This document shows positions 33,346 through 42,924 of a stretch of DNA of 64,000 bases, in pieces. Numbering within the stretch: position 1 is the stretch's first letter; each line of letters begins with the position of its first letter. A program made the position numbers and the translations under genes. The DNA is from Simiduia curdlanivorans. Its GTDB lineage: Bacteria > Pseudomonadota > Gammaproteobacteria > Pseudomonadales > Cellvibrionaceae. A model generated the notes under the pieces. It saw nothing but the letters and a program-made list of their open reading frames with translations. It searched no databases and was not told the origin of the DNA. The stretch spans positions 558,001 through 622,000 of the forward strand of contig NZ_JAUFQG010000006.1 of the NCBI RefSeq assembly GCF_030409605.1, written 5' to 3'.

Positions 33346-34069
33346 GAGCAGCCTCTTCTATTTGATCGCCGCTTTTACCGAATCGACGCTGGCGCTGGAA
33401 AAATGTCTCTGCAGCTTCACACAGGGCCTGCTCATCAAAGTCTGGCCAGTAGCGTTCGCTGAAATACAATTCCGTGTAGGCAGATTGCCACAGCAAAAAG
33501 TTACTAATACGAATCTCTCCGCCGGTGCGGATTAACAAATCCAAGGTGGGAAACTCGGCCAGCTGAGTAAACAGATGCAGGGTTTCATCGGTGACATCAT
33601 CGGCGCTTAAATCTCCGTCACGCACTTTTTCAGCGACCTGCTTAGCGGCGTTGGCGATGTCCCATTGGCCACCGTAATCCGCTGCTATCACCAGCGTTGT
33701 CGTGCCCGCTTCGGTTAATTTTTCTGCCGCGTCAATGGCGCGGCATATTTTTGCACTAAACCTATCGCGCCGACCAATCACCTTTAAACGCACACCTTCA
33801 TCGCGCAGCTTTTTAGCTTCGTGTTGTAGATAAAGATGAAATAAAGACATTAGCGCCTCCACCTCTTTCGGTGGTCGCTGCCAGTTTTCACTGCTGAAAG
33901 CGAAAACGGTAAGCACTTCAACTTCGAGTTTTTGACAGGCACGCATGGCGTCGCGAATTCGCTCTACGCCTGCTTTATGGCCCGCGGCGCCAGGTAGATT
34001 GCGCTGCCTAGCCCACCGATTGTTGCCATCCATAATGATGGCAACATGGCGTAAACGGTTTGTTGTCAC
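33338..34069 (-). CDS. uppS: Undecaprenyl diphosphate synthase (di-trans,poly-cis)
   Basis: 243 residues, cis-prenyltransferase fold. It extends farnesyl diphosphate with IPP to C55-PP, the lipid carrier for peptidoglycan and O-antigen. The catalytic Asp is in IIMDGNNRWA; also present are FAFSSENWQRP and the C-terminal DLLIRTGGEIRISNFLLWQ. It lies 23 bases after frr. Confidence 0.96.
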   Translation of the reverse strand: MTTNRLRHVAIIMDGNNRWARQRNLPGAAGHKAGVERIRDAMRACQKLEVEVLTVFAFSSENWQRPPKEVEALMSLFHLYLQHEAKKLRDEGVRLKVIGRRDRFSAKICRAIDAAEKLTEAGTTTLVIAADYGGQWDIANAAKQVAEKVRDGDLSADDVTDETLHLFTQLAEFPTLDLLIRTGGEIRISNFLLWQSAYTELYFSERYWPDFDEQALCEAAETFFQRQRRFGKSGDQIEEAARA

Positions 34070-34092
34070 AAGAATCTCCCGACAATCGACAA

Positions 34093-34650
34093 TTAGATTG
34101 CCATCAGATCCTTTTCTTTTGCAGCCAAGGCTTGATCGACTTCAGCTACGTATTTATCGGTTATTTTTTGCACTTCATCTTGCGCGCGACGGTCGTCGTC
34201 TTCACCAATTTCTTTATCGTTCAACAAACCTTTGATTTGCGCCAAGGCATCGCGACGAATATTGCGCAGAGATACCCGAGCATTTTCCGCTTCTGCCTTG
34301 GCTTGCTTGGTAAAGCCTTTACGAGTTTCTTCGGTCAGTGCTGGCATGGGTAAACGAATAACGCTACCCGCTGTAGACGGATTCAAACCCAAGTCAGATT
34401 TCATAATCGCCTTTTCGATCTCGGGAACTAGATTGGACTCCCAAGGTGAAACAGATAGGGTGCGACCATCCTCAACGGAAATGTTTGCCAACTGACTCAA
34501 TGGTGTTAAAGCACCGTAATAGTTCACTTGGATAGAATCTAACAAACTTGGGTGGGCGCGGCCCGTGCGAATTTTATTGAAATTATTGCTCAATGCTTCC
34601 AACGCCTTTTTCATACGGCCTTCGGCATCTTTTTTAATTTCGTTAATCAT
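34093..34650 (-). CDS. frr: Ribosome recycling factor
   Basis: 185 residues, the normal length. Together with EF-G it splits post-termination ribosomes. Typical motifs are RTGRAHPSLLDSIQVNYYG, VSPWESNLVPEIEKAI and LRNIRRDAL. Its start overlaps the pyrH stop by four bases. Confidence 0.97.
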   Translation of the reverse strand: MINEIKKDAEGRMKKALEALSNNFNKIRTGRAHPSLLDSIQVNYYGALTPLSQLANISVEDGRTLSVSPWESNLVPEIEKAIMKSDLGLNPSTAGSVIRLPMPALTEETRKGFTKQAKAEAENARVSLRNIRRDALAQIKGLLNDKEIGEDDDRRAQDEVQKITDKYVAEVDQALAAKEKDLMAI

Positions 34651-35393
34651 TGTTCTTCCCCTTGTTGACCTTCTTGAATCAGAGTGCCTTCTTCATTACC
34701 TACTGCAATATTCAGTAGCGCACCCGCCTTATTCATTTTAAACACACGCACTGGCATGTCGTGTTCACGGCACAAACAGATGGCCGTTAAATCCATAACT
34801 TGTAACTTTTTCTCCAGCACTTCGTCGTAGGTTAACTGCTCGTACTTAGTCGCACTTGGGTCTTTCATTGGATCGGCCGTATATACGCCATCAACCTTAG
34901 TGGCTTTTAATACGATATCTGCCTCAACCTCAATACCGCGCAAACAAGCTGCAGAGTCGGTGGTAAAAAATGGGTTACCGGTACCGGCTGCGAAAATAAC
35001 CACTTCGCCAGCTTTGAGGAAGCGAATGGCACGGCGGCGGTCGTAGTGTTCCACAATACCGCTCATGGGAATGGCGGACATAACGCGCGAGGAGATATTG
35101 CTGCGCTCGAGTGCGTCGCGCATGGCCAGGGCATTCATCACCGTGGCCAGCATGCCCATGTGGTCGCCAGTGACTCGGTCGAGGCCGGCAGCGCTTAAGG
35201 ATGCGCCTCGAAACAGGTTGCCACCGCCAATTACCAAGCCCACCTGAACGCCAATGCCAACCAACTGGCCTATCTCTAAGGCCATTTTATCGAGCACCCG
35301 CGGGTCAATGCCAAAGCCTTCTTGGCCCATCAGCTCTTCGCCGCTGAGCTTTAACAGAATCCGCTTGTACTTCTTGTCCCGACTACTGGCCAT
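34647..35393 (-). CDS. pyrH: UMP kinase
   Basis: 248 residues from ATG 35393, which has GCGGAG six bases upstream; an in-frame ATG at 35411 is a possible alternative. It phosphorylates UMP to UDP and belongs to the amino-acid-kinase fold. KLSGEELMG, VGLVIGGGNLFRG and the ATP-site KATKVDGVYTADP are standard. A strong terminator hairpin stands between it and tsf, so pyrH-frr expression relies on read-through or on a nearby promoter. Confidence 0.96.
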   Translation of the reverse strand: MASSRDKKYKRILLKLSGEELMGQEGFGIDPRVLDKMALEIGQLVGIGVQVGLVIGGGNLFRGASLSAAGLDRVTGDHMGMLATVMNALAMRDALERSNISSRVMSAIPMSGIVEHYDRRRAIRFLKAGEVVIFAAGTGNPFFTTDSAACLRGIEVEADIVLKATKVDGVYTADPMKDPSATKYEQLTYDEVLEKKLQVMDLTAICLCREHDMPVRVFKMNKAGALLNIAVGNEEGTLIQEGQQGEEQ

Positions 35394-35434
35394 GGTGTGC
35401 TCCGCGTGCAAAAAATTGGTGGCAGTTTAACAGC

Positions 35435-35470
35435 AAAAAGAGGTTGGGCGCGACACCCAACCTCTTCTTT
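35435..35470 (-). terminator. Rho-independent terminator after tsf
   Basis: On the minus strand AGAGGTTGGG / CCCAACCTCT, a perfect 10-bp stem with a 7-nt loop, followed by TTTTT; 44 bases after the tsf stop codon and 40 bases before the pyrH start. Confidence 0.85.
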
Positions 35471-35513
35471 AGAGCTACCGAACGCAGAGCTTGCGCCCGG
35501 TAAGATGGGCGGC

Positions 35514-36389
35514 TTAGCCCTTAGACGCTTGAACCTGCGCAGCAACCTCTGCAGCAAAATCCACTTCCGCCTTCTCGATACCCTCACCCACTTCGAAACG
35601 GGTAAACGCAACGATTTCAGCGCCAGCATCTTTCGCCAATTTGCCCACAGTCAACTCTGGGTTCTTAACAAAAGCTTGCTCGGTTAAACTGATTTCTTTC
35701 AAGAACTTGTTGATGCGACCCACCATCATCTTCTCTACGATTTCAGCAGGTTTGCCGGCCATATCTGGCTGCGCCTTGATGATGTCTTTTTCTTTCTCAA
35801 CCACATCGGCAGACACTTCGCTGGTGTTAACCACTTGTGGGTTAACCGCTGCAATGTGCATAGACACATCTTTAGCCAACTCAACATTACCGCCTTTGAG
35901 CTGAGTAATTACCGCAATACGGTTGTTTGAGTGAACATAAGAACCCACACAACCCGCTGGCGCTTCAACCAAAACGATACGACGCACACCGATGTTCTCA
36001 CCGATCTTTTGAACCAGCGCTGAACGTGCATCTTCCAAGCCACCAGCCATCAGGGCGGCAACGTCGGTGACTTTATCGGCAAACGCCTTGTCGACTACTT
36101 TAGCCACGAAACCCAAGAAGTTTTCGTCGCGTGCGACGAAGTCAGTTTCAGAGTTAACCTCAACCAATACGCCGTAGCTACCGTCGTCGGCCACTTTTAC
36201 CGATACAACGCCGTCTGCGGCGGTGCGGTCGGCTTTCTTAGCGGCTTTCAGACCAGAGTCTTTACGCAGGTTATCAATGGCCAATTCGATATCGCCATTA
36301 GATTCAACCAACGCCTTCTTACACTCCATCATGCCGAGGCCAGTGCGCTCGCGCAGTTCTTTTACCAGTGATGCAGAGATAGCTGACAT
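35514..36389 (-). CDS. tsf: Elongation factor Ts
   Basis: 291 residues. It is the nucleotide exchange factor for EF-Tu. The N-terminal UBA-like part LRERTGLGMMECKKAL and the core VEVNSETDFVARDENF are diagnostic. It follows rpsB after a 105-base gap that contains a hairpin terminator, the typical rpsB-tsf arrangement, where read-through sets the ratio of the two products. Confidence 0.97.
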   Translation of the reverse strand: MSAISASLVKELRERTGLGMMECKKALVESNGDIELAIDNLRKDSGLKAAKKADRTAADGVVSVKVADDGSYGVLVEVNSETDFVARDENFLGFVAKVVDKAFADKVTDVAALMAGGLEDARSALVQKIGENIGVRRIVLVEAPAGCVGSYVHSNNRIAVITQLKGGNVELAKDVSMHIAAVNPQVVNTSEVSADVVEKEKDIIKAQPDMAGKPAEIVEKMMVGRINKFLKEISLTEQAFVKNPELTVGKLAKDAGAEIVAFTRFEVGEGIEKAEVDFAAEVAAQVQASKG

Positions 36390-36428
36390 AAACCTATCCT
36401 CTTAATAAGTAATGAAAATTAATTGGTA

Positions 36429-36451
36429 AAAAGGGGGCTAGGCCCCCTTTT
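36429..36451. terminator. Terminator hairpin between rpsB and tsf
   Basis: AAAAGGGGGC-TAG-GCCCCCTTTT, a perfect 10-bp stem with A and T flanks, able to work on either strand. On the minus strand it would attenuate transcription into tsf. Confidence 0.8.
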
Positions 36452-36494
36452 CGTTGAGCGACAACAAAGTGCCGCTCTATGACAAGCCGTTTAC

Positions 36495-37238
36495 TTACTT
36501 AGCCGCAGCTTCGTTTGCTTCAACGTACTCGTCTTTGTTTACCACAGCAGCGCCGTTAGCAGCCATGCCTTCTAAGCAAGAATCGGCGGCAGCAGTCACG
36601 TACAACTTGATCGCGCGGATCGCATCGTCGTTACCTGGGATAACGAAATCAACGCCATCTGGGTTGCTGTTTGAATCCACGATACCGAACACTGGAATAC
36701 CCAGGTTGTTGGCTTCTTGAATGGCAATGCGCTCGTGATCAACGTCGATAACGAACAAGGCATCAGGCAGACCGCCCATATCCTTAATACCGCCGATAGA
36801 ATCTTCGAGTTTGGCCATCAAGCGAGTGCGCATTAGCGCTTCTTTCTTGGTCAACTTGTCGAAGGTGCCATCTTGGCTCTGGGTCTGCAGATCGCGGAAA
36901 CGCTTGATCGACTGACGGATAGTTTTGTAGTTGGTTAACATACCGCCTAACCAGCGGTGGCTAACGAAAGGCTGGCCAGCACGTACGGCCTGCTCTTTGA
37001 TCACCTTTTGCGCTGCGCGCTTGGTGCCAACAAAAAGAATTTTCTTCTTTTGGGCAGCCATGGTCTTCAGCGTCTCTAGGGCGCTGTTGAACGCAGGTAC
37101 TGTGTGCTCAAGGTTGATAATGTGAATTTTGTTGCGGGCGCCGAAGATGTATTTACCCATCTTAGGGTTCCAGTAGCGAGTCTGGTGACCAAAGTGAACA
37201 CCAGCCTGCAGCATTTCGCGCATGCTTACTTGTGACAT
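36495..37238 (-). CDS. rpsB: 30S ribosomal protein S2
   Basis: 247 residues, normal length. MREMLQAGVHFGHQTRYWNPKM and RWLGGMLTNYKT are the family's conserved stretches. GAAAGGAAA precedes the ATG. An upstream leader of about 150 bases separates it from a good sigma-70 promoter, which fits the leader through which S2 autoregulates rpsB-tsf in other gammaproteobacteria. Confidence 0.97.
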   Translation of the reverse strand: MSQVSMREMLQAGVHFGHQTRYWNPKMGKYIFGARNKIHIINLEHTVPAFNSALETLKTMAAQKKKILFVGTKRAAQKVIKEQAVRAGQPFVSHRWLGGMLTNYKTIRQSIKRFRDLQTQSQDGTFDKLTKKEALMRTRLMAKLEDSIGGIKDMGGLPDALFVIDVDHERIAIQEANNLGIPVFGIVDSNSNPDGVDFVIPGNDDAIRAIKLYVTAAADSCLEGMAANGAAVVNKDEYVEANEAAAK

Positions 37239-37395
37239 AGTTAATTTCCTTTCGGGTTAAGCCTCCATGACCCCCACCGACCAACCCTAAACTACCCATT
37301 CCTTAGGAACGGCGCGGCTTTCGGGCACCCAGGTCAAGCGTGACGGACCATGTGTGACGTTGATTTTTAATCGCTAGATCATTCCAGCGGCGCGC

Positions 37396-37423
37396 TTTAT
37401 ACCATAAAGCCGGCAAAACTCAA
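37396..37423 (-). promoter_or_regulatory. Sigma-70 promoter of rpsB
   Basis: Minus strand: TTGAGT (37423-37418), 16-base spacer, TATAAA (37401-37396), then a GC-rich discriminator GCGCGCC, as expected for a growth-rate-controlled ribosomal gene. It implies a leader of about 150 bases before rpsB. The rest of the divergent region up to map shows no gene. Confidence 0.65.
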
Positions 37424-37584
37424 AGCTAAAGACGTTATTTCAACCCTGCCGAAGCCTTGCATTTTGGGCTACAATGCCCGCCTTTACCTCATTCGAGGTA
37501 GTTTTAATTCAAGCTTTACCGGCTCTTGCGCCGCCACTGTCGACGCGCAGGCCCCACTACGGAACCGAAGGAAACCTCTTGCCC

Positions 37585-38358
37585 ATGTCTGCATCTATTC
37601 GTACACCCGATGAAATCGCCAAAATGCGCGTTGCCGGCCGCATGGCAGCCGAGTGCCTAGAGCTGATTGAGCCCCACGTGGTGCCCGGTGTGACAACAGG
37701 TGAGCTGGATCAAATCATTCACGACCATATCGTTAACGTGCAGAAAGCCATCCCCGCCTGCCTCGGCTACAAGGGTTTCCCCAAATCCGTCTGCACCTCG
37801 GTCAATGAAGTGATCTGTCACGGCATTCCCTCGGACAAGAAAGTTTTAAAGAAGGGCGACATCGTCAATATCGATGTCACCGTGATCTTTGATGGCTATT
37901 TTGGCGACACCAGCAAAATGTATTTCGTCGGCGAAGTGCCCGGCCACGCTGAGCGACTGGTGCAAGTCACCCAAGAGTGTCTCTACAAGGCCATTGAACT
38001 GGTAAAGCCCGGCTGCCGCCTAGGCGATATAGGCGCCGTTATTCAACAGCACGCCGAGGCCAACTATTATTCTGTGGTGCGCGAGTACTGCGGCCACGGT
38101 ATCAGTAACGTGTTCCACGAAGACCCGCAAATTCTGCACTATGGCCAGGCGGGCACGGGCATGGAATTAAAAGAAGGCATGACCTTCACCATCGAGCCCA
38201 TGATCAACGCCGGCAAACCGGGTACTAAACTGTTAGGCGACGGCTGGACAGTGCTGACCAAAGATCGACGCCTGTCCGCCCAGTGGGAACACACCCTTGC
38301 CGTCACCAAAGACGGCGTAGAAGTGCTCACCGCGCGCAAGGAAGAATCTTTTTCGTGA
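37585..38358 (+). CDS. map: Methionine aminopeptidase type I
   Basis: 257 residues from ATG 37585. A TTG two codons upstream (37579) sits at a better distance from GAAGGAAA and may be the true start; the longer upstream frame is not supported. It removes N-terminal Met from nascent proteins. Metal ligands appear in VNIDVTVIFDGYFGDTS (two Asp), CGHGIS (His), TIEPMI (Glu) and the C-terminal QWEHTLAV (Glu). Divergent from rpsB and coupled to glnD (GTGA overlap). Confidence 0.96.
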   Translation: MSASIRTPDEIAKMRVAGRMAAECLELIEPHVVPGVTTGELDQIIHDHIVNVQKAIPACLGYKGFPKSVCTSVNEVICHGIPSDKKVLKKGDIVNIDVTVIFDGYFGDTSKMYFVGEVPGHAERLVQVTQECLYKAIELVKPGCRLGDIGAVIQQHAEANYYSVVREYCGHGISNVFHEDPQILHYGQAGTGMELKEGMTFTIEPMINAGKPGTKLLGDGWTVLTKDRRLSAQWEHTLAVTKDGVEVLTARKEESFS

Positions 38359-41036
38359 AGCTGACTACGCCTTTTTTTGAACGCACCCCGTTTTTCTTCG
38401 ATCAAAACCGCTTTCGCGAAAAGCTAGCCACAGAAAAACCCATTGCCACCTTCAAAGATGCAATGAACGCCGCCAACATTCAATTTGACGTGCGGTTTAA
38501 AGAAGGCGAAGACATTCGCACGCTCATTTATGAGCGCGCGCATTTTATCGATTTGATTTTGCACTACGCCTGGCACCAATTCACTTGGCAAACCGGCGTC
38601 TGCTTGATGGCCGTTGGCGGCTACGGCCGGGGCGAACTGCACCCAGCCTCGGATATCGATCTATTGCTATTGCTTGACAACGATGATGCGCGGGCAAACC
38701 TCGACGCCATCGAAGGCTTCTTCACCTTTCTTTGGGATATTGGTCTCGAGATTGGCCATAGCGTGCGCAGCCTTAAGCAGTGCGTAGAAATTGCCAAAGA
38801 CGATATCACCGTCGCTACCAATATCATGGAAAGTCGCACGCTGATTGGCGACGACCAATTGCGCGATCAGCTAATGAACGCCACCGCGCCCGATAAAATC
38901 TGGACCCCCGACGCTTTTTTCCGCGCCAAGTGGGAAGAGCAGCAAGAGCGCCACAATAAACACAGCGACTCGTCCAGCAACCTCGAACCCAATGTAAAGA
39001 ATGCACCCGGTGGCTTGCGCGACATTCAAACCATTTCCTGGGTCGCGAAACGCTACTTCAACGTGCGCACGATTAAACAGCTCGAGGGGCGCGGCTTTTT
39101 TACCGAAGGTGAATACGCCATATTGATGACCGGCGAAGAGTTTCTTTGGCGCGTGCGCTACGGCCTACACATGCTCGCCAAGCGCGGCGAAGAGCGTTTA
39201 CTGTTCGATCACCAGCGCGCACTTGCCACCTTGTTTGGCTATAAAGATACGCCCGAGCGCTTGGCCATCGAACAGTTCATGCACCGGTATTATCGCATTG
39301 TGCAAACGCTGCAAGAATTAAACGATGTGTTGCTGCAATTTTTAAGCGAAGCCATTTTACCCAACGGTCAAGAACAGCAGCTCGAACCCATTAACGCGCG
39401 CTTTCAACTGCGCAACAGCTTTATCGAGGTTGCCTACACCAAAGTATTCCTCGAAGACCCAAGTGCACTGCTGGAAATTTTTGTGCTCATGGGCCGAGAC
39501 AAACGCATCCTCGGTGTGCGCGCCTCCACCATCAGATTAATACGCGAATCGCGCCAGCTCATTGACGATGGGTTTCGAGCCGACCCGCGCAACACCGCGC
39601 TTTTTATGGAGCTAATGCGCTCACCCTATAGCCTGGTGCGGCAATTAAAACGCATGAAGCGCTACGGGGTATTAGGCCGCTACCTACCCGAATTCGATCG
39701 CATTACCGGGCAGATGCAACACGATCTGTTCCATATTTACACCGTCGACGAGCACACCTTGCGGGTGATGAAAAACATGCGCAAGTTCCGCCTGCCGGAA
39801 GCCCAGGAAAAATTTCCGGTGGCAGCGCATATTATGAATCGGCTCGCCAAGCCTGAGCTGCTTTATATCGCCGGGCTCTATCACGATATCGCCAAGGGCC
39901 GCGGTGGCGACCACTCGATGCTCGGCAAAGTGGACGCCGAAGATTTTTGTGTTCGCCACGGTCTTACCGGCCGCGAAACTCGGCTCGTGGTATGGCTGGT
40001 GGAAATGCATTTGCTCATGTCTGCGGTATCGCAGAAGCAAGACATCTCAGACCCAGAGGTGATCCACAAATTTGCGTTACTGGTTGGCGACCAGCTGCGC
40101 TTGGACTACCTCTACCTGCTAACTGTTGCCGACATTAACGGCACCAATCCAGACCTTTGGAACACCTGGCGCGCGAGTTTAATGCGCCAGCTGTATCTGG
40201 AAACCAAGCGCGCTTTGCGCCGCGGCCTGGAAAACCCCATAGACCGGCAAGAGCTCATTGTTGAAACCCAACAGGCGGCGATTCGCAAGCTGGAAGATAA
40301 AAACCTGTCGGAAAAACGTGTGCGCCAAATCTGGGGGGGCATGGGCGAGGATTATTTCTTGCGCGAATCGCACTTGGATATCGCCTGGCACACCGAGGCG
40401 ATTAGTTGTCACCGCAGCGACGAGCCGCTGATTTTGATTCGCCAGAGCCGCTTTAATGGCATGGAAGGCGCCACACAAATTTTCGTGCGCACCAAAGATC
40501 GCAACAATGTGTTTGCCGCCTCGGCTAACGCCCTGTCTGGATTAAATCTCGACATTCAGGATGCGCGCATTTACAGCTCGCCCGACGGCTTTACCATCGA
40601 CACCTTTTTTGTGCTCGACGAAAACGGCGAGCCGACCAAATACGACCGCTTCGATGCCATCCGGCGCGCGCTGCACGATGAGCTAGCCCTGGTCGATCAA
40701 TACCCCGATATTATCCAGCGCCGAACGCCGCGAGTGTTGAAACATTTCACCATGCCCAGCCGAACGAGACTGAGCAATGACCTAGTGACCGGCAACACCA
40801 TATTAGAAGTTATCAGCCCCGATAGACCGGGCTTGCTAGCGGCCATCGGCCGGGTTTTCTTGCGCTTTGGCATTCAATTACAAAACGCCAAAATTGCTAC
40901 CTTGGGCGAGCGAGTGGAGGATATTTTCTTCATCAGCGATGCCAACGGCTTACCGCTGTCGGACCCCAAGCTATGCGAAGACCTGCAAGATAGTATTTGC
41001 AAAGCATTGGACGATATCGTCAGCCAAAAAAATTAA
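38355..41036 (+). CDS. glnD: Bifunctional uridylyltransferase/uridylyl-removing enzyme GlnD
   Basis: 893 residues from a GTG at 38355 that overlaps the map stop codon by four bases; this start matches the family length (890 in E. coli). It senses glutamine and modifies PII. In order: nucleotidyltransferase with GGYGRGELHPASDIDLLLL, an HD domain with LYHDIAKGRGGDHS, and two C-terminal ACT domains (around TQIFVRTKDRNNVFAASANA and LEVISPDRPGLLAAIGRVF). Order map-glnD-dapC is as in pseudomonads. Confidence 0.97.
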   Translation: MKLTTPFFERTPFFFDQNRFREKLATEKPIATFKDAMNAANIQFDVRFKEGEDIRTLIYERAHFIDLILHYAWHQFTWQTGVCLMAVGGYGRGELHPASDIDLLLLLDNDDARANLDAIEGFFTFLWDIGLEIGHSVRSLKQCVEIAKDDITVATNIMESRTLIGDDQLRDQLMNATAPDKIWTPDAFFRAKWEEQQERHNKHSDSSSNLEPNVKNAPGGLRDIQTISWVAKRYFNVRTIKQLEGRGFFTEGEYAILMTGEEFLWRVRYGLHMLAKRGEERLLFDHQRALATLFGYKDTPERLAIEQFMHRYYRIVQTLQELNDVLLQFLSEAILPNGQEQQLEPINARFQLRNSFIEVAYTKVFLEDPSALLEIFVLMGRDKRILGVRASTIRLIRESRQLIDDGFRADPRNTALFMELMRSPYSLVRQLKRMKRYGVLGRYLPEFDRITGQMQHDLFHIYTVDEHTLRVMKNMRKFRLPEAQEKFPVAAHIMNRLAKPELLYIAGLYHDIAKGRGGDHSMLGKVDAEDFCVRHGLTGRETRLVVWLVEMHLLMSAVSQKQDISDPEVIHKFALLVGDQLRLDYLYLLTVADINGTNPDLWNTWRASLMRQLYLETKRALRRGLENPIDRQELIVETQQAAIRKLEDKNLSEKRVRQIWGGMGEDYFLRESHLDIAWHTEAISCHRSDEPLILIRQSRFNGMEGATQIFVRTKDRNNVFAASANALSGLNLDIQDARIYSSPDGFTIDTFFVLDENGEPTKYDRFDAIRRALHDELALVDQYPDIIQRRTPRVLKHFTMPSRTRLSNDLVTGNTILEVISPDRPGLLAAIGRVFLRFGIQLQNAKIATLGERVEDIFFISDANGLPLSDPKLCEDLQDSICKALDDIVSQKN

Positions 41037-41071
41037 TTCTGATTGAATACCTAAAACAATACGAGTCACAG

Positions 41072-42262
41072 ATGAATCCCGATTTGCTGAAATTGCAAGC
41101 CTACCCTTTTGAACGCTTAGCGCAGTTGAAAGCCAATACCAATCCGGTCGATTTGCCACACATTGCCTTGAGTATTGGCGAGCCTAAACACCAGCCACCG
41201 CAATTCGTGCTCGACACCTTGGTAAAAAACCTCGATAAGCTATCAAACTACCCGGCCACTAAAGGCATCCTAGAATTGCGCACGGCCATCAGCCAATGGC
41301 TCGAGCAGCGGTTTAACTTATCGCCCAATCGGGTTGATGCAGAGCGCCAGGTGCTACCGGTTAACGGCACGCGCGAAGCGTTATTTGCCTTTGTTCAAGC
41401 CGTAATCGATAAATCAAAACCCGCATTGGTGGTTAGCCCAAACCCCTTTTATCAAATCTATGAGGGCGCGGCTTTTCTCGCCGGCACCGACATTCACTTT
41501 CTCAACTGCACCAAAGATAATGGCTATATCCCCGACTACGACGCCGTAGCACCCGAGGTGTGGCAACAATGCCAGCTGCTATTTATTTGCTCGCCGGGCA
41601 ACCCAACCGGTGCCGTAACATCGAAACAGACGTTAAAAAAACTGATCGCGCTGGCCGACCAATACGATTTCATCATCGCCAGTGATGAGTGCTATTCAGA
41701 GTTGTATTTCGCTGCACCGCCACCGGGGCTATTAGAGGTTTGCGAAGAGATAGGACGCACCGATTTTAAACGCTGCGTGGTATTTCACTCGCTATCCAAG
41801 CGCTCAAATCTGCCCGGCTTGCGCTCCGGTTTCGTCGCCGGCGACGCCGAGATCCTCAAGCAATTTTTGCTATACCGAACCTACCACGGTTGCGCCATGC
41901 CGGTGACCAGCCAACTGGCCTCCATCGCGGCCTGGCAAGATGAGCGGCATGTCATCGAAAACCGCGCTCTCTATACGGAAAAGTTTGACGCCGTACTCGA
42001 TATTTTGTCGGGCCAGTTAGATCTGTACAAGCCTGACGCGAGCTTCTACCTTTGGCCCAGAGTTGAGATGAGCGATACAGATTTCGCGAGAGAGCTGTTC
42101 CAGCGCACCCATGTCACAGTATTACCCGGCACCTTTATTGCGCGGCCGACAGCCACTGGCAACCCTGGCGCCCACCATATCCGCATGGCGTTGGTGGCAG
42201 GTAGGGCGGAGTGTGTTGAGGCAGCGAAAAGAATTCGATCTTTTTTAACGGCTGGCAGCTGA
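41072..42262 (+). CDS. dapC: Succinyldiaminopimelate transaminase DapC
   Basis: 396 residues from ATG 41072; the upstream extension of the frame overlaps glnD and carries no homology. A class I/II PLP aminotransferase: ALSIGEPKH, CSPGNPTGAV, the PLP Asp in ASDECYSELYF and the Schiff-base Lys in FHSLSKRSNLPGLRSGF. It makes N-succinyl-LL-diaminopimelate in lysine and peptidoglycan precursor synthesis, together with dapD and dapE in this window. Its stop overlaps the nth start (TGATG). Confidence 0.93.
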   Translation: MNPDLLKLQAYPFERLAQLKANTNPVDLPHIALSIGEPKHQPPQFVLDTLVKNLDKLSNYPATKGILELRTAISQWLEQRFNLSPNRVDAERQVLPVNGTREALFAFVQAVIDKSKPALVVSPNPFYQIYEGAAFLAGTDIHFLNCTKDNGYIPDYDAVAPEVWQQCQLLFICSPGNPTGAVTSKQTLKKLIALADQYDFIIASDECYSELYFAAPPPGLLEVCEEIGRTDFKRCVVFHSLSKRSNLPGLRSGFVAGDAEILKQFLLYRTYHGCAMPVTSQLASIAAWQDERHVIENRALYTEKFDAVLDILSGQLDLYKPDASFYLWPRVEMSDTDFARELFQRTHVTVLPGTFIARPTATGNPGAHHIRMALVAGRAECVEAAKRIRSFLTAGS

Positions 42263-42924
42263 TGGATAGCCCGAATAAAGCGGCGCGGGTGGAAAAAATC
42301 CTGCACACCTTAGAGGCGCACTACCCCAACCCACCCATACCGCTAGATCATACCGACACCTACAGCTTACTGGTTGCCGTATTATTGTCTGCACAGTGTA
42401 CCGATGAGCGAGTGAATAAAATCACACCGGCACTCTGGGCGCTCGCCAAGACACCAGAGGCCATGATGGACGTTCCAGTAGAGACCATTCAAGCGGTGAT
42501 ACGCCCGTGCGGTTTATCGCCCAAAAAAGCCAAGGCCATATCCGAGCTATCGCACATTCTGGTTGAAAAGTATCAAGGCCAAGTGCCTGCGGACATGGCG
42601 CAGTTGGAACAGCTGCCGGGGGTTGGTCACAAAACCGCCAGCGTGGTCATGGCGCAGGCGTTTGGCGTTCCTGCCTTTCCCGTGGATACCCATATTCACC
42701 GCTTAGCACAGCGCTGGGGGCTCACCAGCGGTAAGAACGTTGTGCAAACGGAAAAGGATTTAAAGCGCCTATTTCCCAAGGAAAAATGGAACAAATTGCA
42801 CCTACAAATTATTTTCTATGGGCGAGAGTACTGCACGGCGAGAGGTTGCGACGGCACGCGTTGCCCGTTGTGCCGTTGGTGCTACCCAAACCGGAAAAAG
42901 CCTAAACAGCTGCACAAACCTTAA
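42262..42924 (+). CDS. nth: Endonuclease III, variant cysteine cluster
   Basis: 220 residues. A base-excision DNA glycosylase/AP lyase that removes oxidised pyrimidines. The HhH motif with catalytic Lys is in LEQLPGVGHKTASVV, and the catalytic Asp is in FPVDTHIHRLAQR. The C-terminal Fe-S region differs from the classical C-X6-C-X2-C-X5-C: here it reads CTARGCDGTRCPLCRWC, giving C-X4-C-X4-C-X2-C-X2-C. It may still bind a cluster with a different choice of ligands. It overlaps dapC by one base. Confidence 0.9.
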   Translation: MDSPNKAARVEKILHTLEAHYPNPPIPLDHTDTYSLLVAVLLSAQCTDERVNKITPALWALAKTPEAMMDVPVETIQAVIRPCGLSPKKAKAISELSHILVEKYQGQVPADMAQLEQLPGVGHKTASVVMAQAFGVPAFPVDTHIHRLAQRWGLTSGKNVVQTEKDLKRLFPKEKWNKLHLQIIFYGREYCTARGCDGTRCPLCRWCYPNRKKPKQLHKP

